From assembly GCA_002499865.1 (NCBI GenBank), contig DANL01000059.1, positions 10,322-74,321 on the forward strand: a stretch of DNA of 64,000 nt, given 5' to 3'. Under the pieces are notes generated by a model that saw nothing but the letters and a program-made list of their open reading frames with translations, made no database searches and was not told the origin of the DNA. Below, piece after piece: positions 59,039 through 64,000 of the stretch. A program made the translations under genes and the position numbers. The DNA is from Euryarchaeota archaeon UBA121. GTDB taxonomy: Archaea; Thermoplasmatota; Poseidoniia; Poseidoniales; Thalassarchaeaceae. The number at the start of each line of letters is the position of its first letter. The stretch's first letter is position 1.

Positions 59039-59665
59039 TTGAATGATGGATATGCCGATGTCTTGTCAAAAATTTCATCCTCCAGTCCTACACCAGGAGG
59101 TGGCTCAGTAGCGGCGTTGACTCTTGCTCATGCGCATGCTCTCGGCATGATGGTATCTAGGTTGACTCTAGGTAAGGAAAAATGGTCAGAAGGACACGAT
59201 TCTGCATCAGAAGTGATAGAATCATCTGCCGAAGGAATCGAGCTCTCTCTGTTACTTGCTAATGAAGATGCCGCAGCATTTGATGCCGTTATGGATTCGT
59301 ATAGGCTCCCAAGAGATAATGATCTTCAGAAATCAATTAGGGCAGAGGCTATCGTATCTTCTACAATTAACGCCGCATTAGTGCCATTAAAAATTATGAG
59401 AGCTTCATCTGATTTTTTACAATCGATTATGGGACTATCAAGAACTGGTAACCCTAATGCCCTTACAGATCTTCTCGCTTCATCTGAATTAGCACATGTA
59501 TCTTCTAGAGTAGCTTCTTACAATGTCCGAATTAACTTGGATTCCTTGGATGATAACGATGAAAAGAAAAACATCTCCCAAGAGATGGAAAGCCTTCTGA
59601 AAGCATCTCTTGCTAGCTCTTCTACTATCGAGTCTATTATACTGGAGAGACTGAAATGGGATTAA
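59039..59665 (+). CDS. fchA: Formiminotetrahydrofolate cyclodeaminase family protein
   Basis: 208-aa all-helical protein that converts formimino-tetrahydrofolate to methenyl-tetrahydrofolate plus ammonia. 'SSSPTPGGGSVAALTLAHAHALGMMV' (quoted region about 13-38) is the family N-terminal signature. 'ANEDAAAFDAVMDSYRLP' (about 78-95) contains the conserved Asp. The start is TTG at 59039, one base after ftcD. Its end overlaps the hutU ATG by 10 bases, giving a tightly coupled operon. Confidence 0.9.
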   Translation: MNDGYADVLSKISSSSPTPGGGSVAALTLAHAHALGMMVSRLTLGKEKWSEGHDSASEVIESSAEGIELSLLLANEDAAAFDAVMDSYRLPRDNDLQKSIRAEAIVSSTINAALVPLKIMRASSDFLQSIMGLSRTGNPNALTDLLASSELAHVSSRVASYNVRINLDSLDDNDEKKNISQEMESLLKASLASSSTIESIILERLKWD

Positions 59666-61674
59666 CATTCAAAGAAAAGATATTGGTCGGAATTCCTGAT
59701 CATTTACCCCCAGCCAAATCGTTAGATGATTCAGTCCCACACGCTCCCATTAGGCCACAAGTCCTCAGTGATTCTGAGAAGAAATTGGCAATTAAAAACT
59801 CGTTGAGGTATTTTCCAGAGCATTGGCATAATGTATTAGCAACTGAGTTTTTACAAGAGCTAGAGGAACTTGGCCATATTTACATGCATAGGTTTAGGCC
59901 AGAATATGAGATGTTCTCTAGACCAATTGATGAATACCCATCTAACTCGCCCTCTGCAGCTTCTGTAATGTTAATGATTCAAAATAACCTAGACCCTTCT
60001 GTAGCTCAGTATCCACACGAGCTCATTACATACGGCGGTAATGGATCGGTTTTCCAAAATTGGGCACAGTACCTCATCACCATGAAACTACTCTCAAAGA
60101 TGAATGACAATCAGACGCTTGTCATTAACTCGGGGCATCCCTTGGGCCTGTTTCCTTCGAGCCCAGAATCACCTAGGGTAGTCATCTCCAATGGACTGGT
60201 AATTCCGAATTATTCCTCTCAGCTAGATTATGAAAAGATGAACGCACTTGGAGTGACACAGTTCGGACAGATGACTGCAGGTTCTTACATGTACATAGGG
60301 CCACAGGGTATCGTCCATGGAACAACAATTACCCTATTGAATGCAGCTAGAAAATATCTGGAAATTGATAATGAATCAAATCTATCTGGAATACTATTCA
60401 TCACATCGGGACTAGGCGGAATGTCTGGTGCACAAGCTAAGGCGGCTGTCATTGCAGGAGCTGTCTGCATAATAGCCGAAGTAGACTCTCATGCGGCAAT
60501 TAAGAGGCATCAGCAAGGATGGCTTTCCGAGCTACACTACGATTTGAATCATGTAATTTCACGGGCGCGCCAAGCTGTAGATGACGGAGACGCCGTTTCA
60601 ATAGGCTATGTTGGAAATATAGTTGATTTACTTGAGGCCCTCGTCGAAAACAATCTCACTCCAGATCTAGGTAGTGATCAGACCAGTCTGCACAATCCAT
60701 GGCTAGGTGGATATACTCCCGTAGGATTCACGTTTGAAGAGGCGAAGGAGCTACTGTCAAATGATCCTGAAGATTTCAAGAGTCACGTAAAGAAATCACT
60801 AAGAAAACATGCAGATTTGATAAATGTTTTATCTTCTAAGGGGATGAAATTCTGGGACTATGGAAATGCTTTCCTCTTGGAGGCTAGTAGGTCAGGAGCA
60901 GACATTGTAGATGGACATGGCCAATTTAAGTATCCTTCATACGTTGAAGATATAATGGGGCCAATGTGTTTCGACTATGGTTTCGGTCCATTCCGCTGGG
61001 TATGTACTTCTGGCTCAGATATTGATCTAGAAAAATCTGACTCAATAGCCCATTCGATACTTACCGGCCTCCACTCAGAAGCACCACAAAGAATCAGACA
61101 ACAATACTCAGATAACCTCAGATGGATAGAAGAAGCTGGGAAAAATGATTTAGTCGTCGGCAGTAAAGCCAGAATACTGTATGCAGACTCTATTGGAAGG
61201 AAATCTATCGCTATGGCGTTCAATGACGCTATAAGAAATGGAGAAATTTCTGGACCTATTGTCCTCGGCAGAGATCACCATGATGTCAGTGGCACAGATA
61301 GTCCCTACAGGGAGACGGCCAATATCAGGGACGGCTCTATGTTTACTGCGGATATGGCCGTACAGAATTTTGTAGGTGACTCATTCAGAGGAGCAACTTG
61401 GGTCAGTCTTCACAATGGCGGAGGTGTTGGCTGGGGCGAGGTGATCAACGGGGGTTTCGGACTATACATAGATGGGTCAGAAAAATCCAGTAAGGCTATT
61501 GACTCAATGATTCCTTGGGATGTTGAAAATGGTATTGCACGAAGATCATGGGCCAGGAATGATGAGGCTATGTGGACAATAAAAAGAGCCATGGATGGTG
61601 ACCCTAATCTAAACGTCACAATGCCTAACATCGTAGATGAAAATATTCTGAAAAATCTTTTTGATTCTCGATGA
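59656..61674 (+). CDS. hutU: Urocanate hydratase, long (animal-like) form
   Basis: 672 aa, converting urocanate to imidazolonepropionate with tightly bound NAD+. Typical bacterial HutU is about 555 aa, whereas this has the extended N terminus and length of animal UROC1 (about 676). 'PHAPIRP' (about 28-34), 'TYGGNGSVFQNWAQYLITM', 'SGHPLGLFPSS', 'TAGSYMYIGPQGIVHGT', 'TSGLGGMSGAQAKAAVIAGA' region, 'DLGSDQTSLHNPWLGGY' and 'NGGGVGWGEVINGGFG' include the conserved catalytic Cys-equivalent region 'FGPFRWVCTSG'. Likely acquired by transfer as part of the hut cluster. Confidence 0.96.
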   Translation: MGLTFKEKILVGIPDHLPPAKSLDDSVPHAPIRPQVLSDSEKKLAIKNSLRYFPEHWHNVLATEFLQELEELGHIYMHRFRPEYEMFSRPIDEYPSNSPSAASVMLMIQNNLDPSVAQYPHELITYGGNGSVFQNWAQYLITMKLLSKMNDNQTLVINSGHPLGLFPSSPESPRVVISNGLVIPNYSSQLDYEKMNALGVTQFGQMTAGSYMYIGPQGIVHGTTITLLNAARKYLEIDNESNLSGILFITSGLGGMSGAQAKAAVIAGAVCIIAEVDSHAAIKRHQQGWLSELHYDLNHVISRARQAVDDGDAVSIGYVGNIVDLLEALVENNLTPDLGSDQTSLHNPWLGGYTPVGFTFEEAKELLSNDPEDFKSHVKKSLRKHADLINVLSSKGMKFWDYGNAFLLEASRSGADIVDGHGQFKYPSYVEDIMGPMCFDYGFGPFRWVCTSGSDIDLEKSDSIAHSILTGLHSEAPQRIRQQYSDNLRWIEEAGKNDLVVGSKARILYADSIGRKSIAMAFNDAIRNGEISGPIVLGRDHHDVSGTDSPYRETANIRDGSMFTADMAVQNFVGDSFRGATWVSLHNGGGVGWGEVINGGFGLYIDGSEKSSKAIDSMIPWDVENGIARRSWARNDEAMWTIKRAMDGDPNLNVTMPNIVDENILKNLFDSR

Positions 61675-61704
61675 GTCTATTTGCTATTGCCCTTACCGGA
61701 ATCT

Positions 61705-63231
61705 ATGAGGGACCTCGTGATAGATGGAAATTCCCTCACTATTCGTGACGTCGTAGACACCGGTTTGGGACTTACCAAAGTAGTTCTTTCACAATCAGCC
61801 AGACAAAAAATGACCTCATCTAGGCAGGCGATTACAGAAATTCTGAAGAATGGAACAGTTACTTACGGCATTAACACTGGTTTTGGAGCACTTTCATCCG
61901 TATCCATCGAATCGGATAAATTAGAACAGCTCCAAGCTAATCTAATCAGGAGTCACGCTTGTGGAATTGGGGAACCAATGGAAAACTCTCACACACTGAT
62001 GATGATGCTGATCAGAGCCAATACGCTTTGTAGGGGCAATTCTGGTGCTAGACCTGTCATAGTTGATACGCTTATCTCAATGATTAACCATGGTGTATGC
62101 CCAGTAATACCTAGAATAGGATCATTGGGTGCTTCGGGAGATTTAGCTCCCTTATCCCATCTAGCATTAGGCATGATGGGAGAGGGAAAGTGTAACGTTA
62201 GGATTGGAACCAACGAATGGGCCCTCATGTCATCTAATGAGGCACTTAGTAAATCTGGAATTATTCCAATAGTTCCCGCCGCTAAAGAAGGTCTTTCGCT
62301 AATTAATGGAACTAGTCAGATGTGCGCATTCATGTGCGAGGCCTTGAATAATCTGGACATGCTTTGTTTTGCCTCTGATGCTTCTGTTGCTTGCACTGTA
62401 GAGGCCATCAGAGGGTCTCACAAGCCTTTCGACCCTAGGATACACAATTCTAGGCCTCATCCTGGTCAAACTATGTCCGCGGCAAGAATATCGTCATTAC
62501 TAGAAAATTCTGAGATAAAAATTTCTCATGCAAACTGTGATAGAGTCCAGGATGCATATTCTATCAGGTGCTCCCCTCAGGTTCACGGACCCGTTATCGA
62601 TATGCTTAGGGAATCTAGGAGAATTCTAGAAATCGAAATAAACAGCTCAACAGATAATCCTCTTGTATTCACTGAGGGAGATAGTATAGAGGTGATTTCT
62701 GGAGGTAATTTTCATGGTCAGTATATTGCATTGAGCAGTGATTCTATATCCATAGCATGTCATGAGCTTGCCAGTATTTCAGAGAGAAGAATAAACCAGA
62801 TTTTAGATCCAAAATGGAGTGGACACAGTGCATTCTTAGCTAAAGAAGAAGGTCTTGAAAGTGGTTTAATGATAATACAATACTCATCAGCCGCTGTTTT
62901 AGCTGAGTTACACCTAATGTCAAACCCCGCAACTACTTCCAATACTCCAGTAAGCATGGGCAAGGAGGACCATGCATCAATGGGTGCCACGGGGGCATAC
63001 AGAACTATGATGTCAACTAGATTGCTAGCCAATGTTATCTCTAATGAGATTATTTGTGCTTCAGAAGCAATGTATAGGATCGATGAAAAACCCGGCCAAG
63101 GAGTTTCTAGAGTATTAGAATGGTCAAGAGGAATTGTCAAGCCTCTTAATGGCGATAGGGCACTTTCCGAAGATACAAAAAATCTCTCCGAATCATTATT
63201 GAACGGGGATTTAACTAGGATTTTTATGTGA
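61705..63231 (+). CDS. hutH: Histidine ammonia-lyase
   Basis: 508 aa from ATG 61705 (an in-frame TTG at 61681 would add eight residues; the ATG fits the family start and has GGAAT upstream). It deaminates histidine to urocanate. The MIO cofactor triad Ala-Ser-Gly is in 'GSLGASGDLAPLSH' (about 140-153). 'TYGINTGFGALSSV', 'NLIRSHACGIGEP', 'QDAYSIRCSPQVHG' and 'STDNPLVF' are also typical. With hutU, ftcD and fchA it gives histidine catabolism; imidazolonepropionase (hutI) is not in the window. Confidence 0.96.
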   Translation: MRDLVIDGNSLTIRDVVDTGLGLTKVVLSQSARQKMTSSRQAITEILKNGTVTYGINTGFGALSSVSIESDKLEQLQANLIRSHACGIGEPMENSHTLMMMLIRANTLCRGNSGARPVIVDTLISMINHGVCPVIPRIGSLGASGDLAPLSHLALGMMGEGKCNVRIGTNEWALMSSNEALSKSGIIPIVPAAKEGLSLINGTSQMCAFMCEALNNLDMLCFASDASVACTVEAIRGSHKPFDPRIHNSRPHPGQTMSAARISSLLENSEIKISHANCDRVQDAYSIRCSPQVHGPVIDMLRESRRILEIEINSSTDNPLVFTEGDSIEVISGGNFHGQYIALSSDSISIACHELASISERRINQILDPKWSGHSAFLAKEEGLESGLMIIQYSSAAVLAELHLMSNPATTSNTPVSMGKEDHASMGATGAYRTMMSTRLLANVISNEIICASEAMYRIDEKPGQGVSRVLEWSRGIVKPLNGDRALSEDTKNLSESLLNGDLTRIFM

Positions 63232-63235
63232 TTTT

Positions 63236-63949
63236 ATGCAGGAAAAAATGCATCTCACCCAACACCCAGGACTAAACCCTCCAGTATTCGAAGCTACAAT
63301 TACAGATATCATCGATGACGGTATTTTCCTAGATAGGACATTTTGCTATCCAAGAGGGGGTGGGCAACCCGGAGATAAGGGATCGATTACCTCGGGTGAT
63401 AAATTTAGTAACATGGGCGAAGTGAAACCAGGGGATAGAATCCTGCACCCATTACAAAGCCCCGACTTATTTAGAGAGGGTGATAAGGTTGAATGTATGA
63501 TAGATTCCTCTTGGAGGAATAGGAATACAATGATGCATACAGCACAACATGTTTTCTCAGCAATAGCTAATGACATGTATAAAGCCGAAACAGTAGGAAA
63601 TCAGATTAGTGATCACACAACAAGAATAGATTTATGGTTTCCAGACAGAGATCTCTTTGATGCTGAAGAAATATCATTACAAGTAAATGATGTTCTTAAT
63701 TCTGGAGCCGAGGTTCTAATTCATGAATGGTCAAGAGAAGAAATTGTAAGTCACGAGAAAATGAGGCATACTAATTTCATGGATAGGATACCATCATCAA
63801 TTAGTATGCTCAGAGTCGTAGAGATAGAAGATATTGATTTGTGTCCATGTGGCGGGACACACGTAGGGAATATTTCACAGATACCAAAAATCACCATTGA
63901 AAATGTAAAGTCGAAAGGCGCTGGTAAACTCAGAGTATCCTATTCTTGA
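63236..63949 (+). CDS. alaX: Alanyl-tRNA editing protein AlaX
   Basis: 237-aa free-standing editing domain that hydrolyses Ser- or Gly-tRNA-Ala. Zinc ligands are 'HTAQHVFSAI' (HxxxH, about 102-106) and 'CPCGGTHVGN' (Cys and His, about 203-212). The N-terminal beta barrel with 'CYPRGGGQPGDKG' (about 37-49) places it in the AlaX-M group. Its ATG is 4 bases after hutH, so it is probably co-transcribed although functionally separate. Confidence 0.92.
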   Translation: MQEKMHLTQHPGLNPPVFEATITDIIDDGIFLDRTFCYPRGGGQPGDKGSITSGDKFSNMGEVKPGDRILHPLQSPDLFREGDKVECMIDSSWRNRNTMMHTAQHVFSAIANDMYKAETVGNQISDHTTRIDLWFPDRDLFDAEEISLQVNDVLNSGAEVLIHEWSREEIVSHEKMRHTNFMDRIPSSISMLRVVEIEDIDLCPCGGTHVGNISQIPKITIENVKSKGAGKLRVSYS

Positions 63950-64000
63950 TTTATCATAATAATAGTTTTCAAGTTACTGGTGGGCTCGGCAGGAATTGAA
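63950..64000. other. Intergenic sequence at right edge
   Basis: Fifty-one bases after alaX. A/T-rich 'tttatcataataatagtttt' (63951-63970) could be a terminator for the hut operon or a promoter for the next gene; nothing more can be said. Confidence 0.3.

Noticed and set aside
1..64000. tRNA, rRNA, 7S RNA or snoRNA genes in intergenic gaps
   Set aside because: The larger gaps (10806-10972, 31329-31418, 32486-32576, 38410-38513, 45634-45761, 54492-54601) were read for cloverleaf arms and GTTC-type T loops; none seen.
1..64000. CRISPR arrays, insertion sequences, integrases, att sites
   Set aside because: No regularly spaced direct repeats, transposase or integrase motifs were found; every stretch is explained by ordinary genes.

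Overview
The window is a gene-dense stretch of an archaeal chromosome of moderate GC. It carries 63 protein-coding genes, no recognisable rRNA, tRNA, CRISPR array or insertion sequence, and no gene-free stretch over about 150 bases. Domain Archaea is certain: SRP54, RFC large subunit, PriS, exosome Rrp4/Rrp41/Rrp42, proteasome alpha subunit, PAN, prefoldin beta, TrmY, TiaS, KptA, Tsr3, EF-2, S12, S7, L37Ae, MBF1 and an isopentenyl phosphate kinase. The euryarchaeal set, an archaeosortase, futalosine-pathway menaquinone genes and histidine catabolism together suggest a marine member of Thermoplasmatota such as Poseidoniales (Marine Group II). That placement is inference.

Layout. 1-7.5 kb: a truncated DMT exporter, surE, an SRP54-TrmY operon, a membrane protein, and the TrkA/TrkH potassium system. 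7.5-16.3 kb: RFC-L, GlyRS and a very large Lhr-type helicase (about 1760 aa) with what looks like a duplicated glycosylase-like C-terminal module. 16.2-19.8 kb: archaeosortase, then gmhA, a GmhB-like phosphatase and tiaS. 20-23 kb: RecA-like ATPase, small membrane protein, PurB, Dph6. 23.2-28.7 kb: the conserved archaeal superoperon psmA-SBDS-rrp4-rrp41-rrp42-rpl37ae-pcc1-pfdB plus a helical protein. 28.6-31.3 kb: Nudix, TPR protein, UbiD-family decarboxylase. 31.4-34.8 kb: rps12-rps7-EF-2. 34.8-37.3 kb: isoprenoid operon of isopentenyl phosphate kinase and an IDI-prenyl synthase fusion. 37.4-45.7 kb: KptA, thiolase, CoaBC, ProRS and split transketolase. 45.8-49.1 kb: mqnE-mqnA facing mqnD and a half-size deoxyhypusine-hydroxylase-like protein. 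49.2-56.7 kb: PriS, two uncharacterised proteins, MetRS, CNNM/CorC-type protein, Tsr3, MBF1. 56.7-64 kb: PAN, then ftcD-fchA-hutU-hutH for histidine breakdown, and AlaX.

The genes link into several systems. Dph6 would make diphthamide on the EF-2 encoded here, and the DOHH-like protein would act on deoxyhypusinated aIF5A (gene not in window). PsmA and PAN make part of the proteasome. IPK, UbiD and the IDI-GGPPS fusion fit the archaeal alternative mevalonate route to membrane lipids. MqnA/E/D cover three steps to menaquinone. Convergent genes repeatedly overlap at their 3' ends by 4-37 bases, and several promoters place TATA-like boxes 24-30 bases from the start codon, implying leaderless mRNAs.

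The most striking find is the 159-residue HEAT-repeat protein at 47768-48247. It closely resembles one half of eukaryotic deoxyhypusine hydroxylase, with both His-Glu iron-ligand pairs at exactly the eukaryotic 33-residue spacing.
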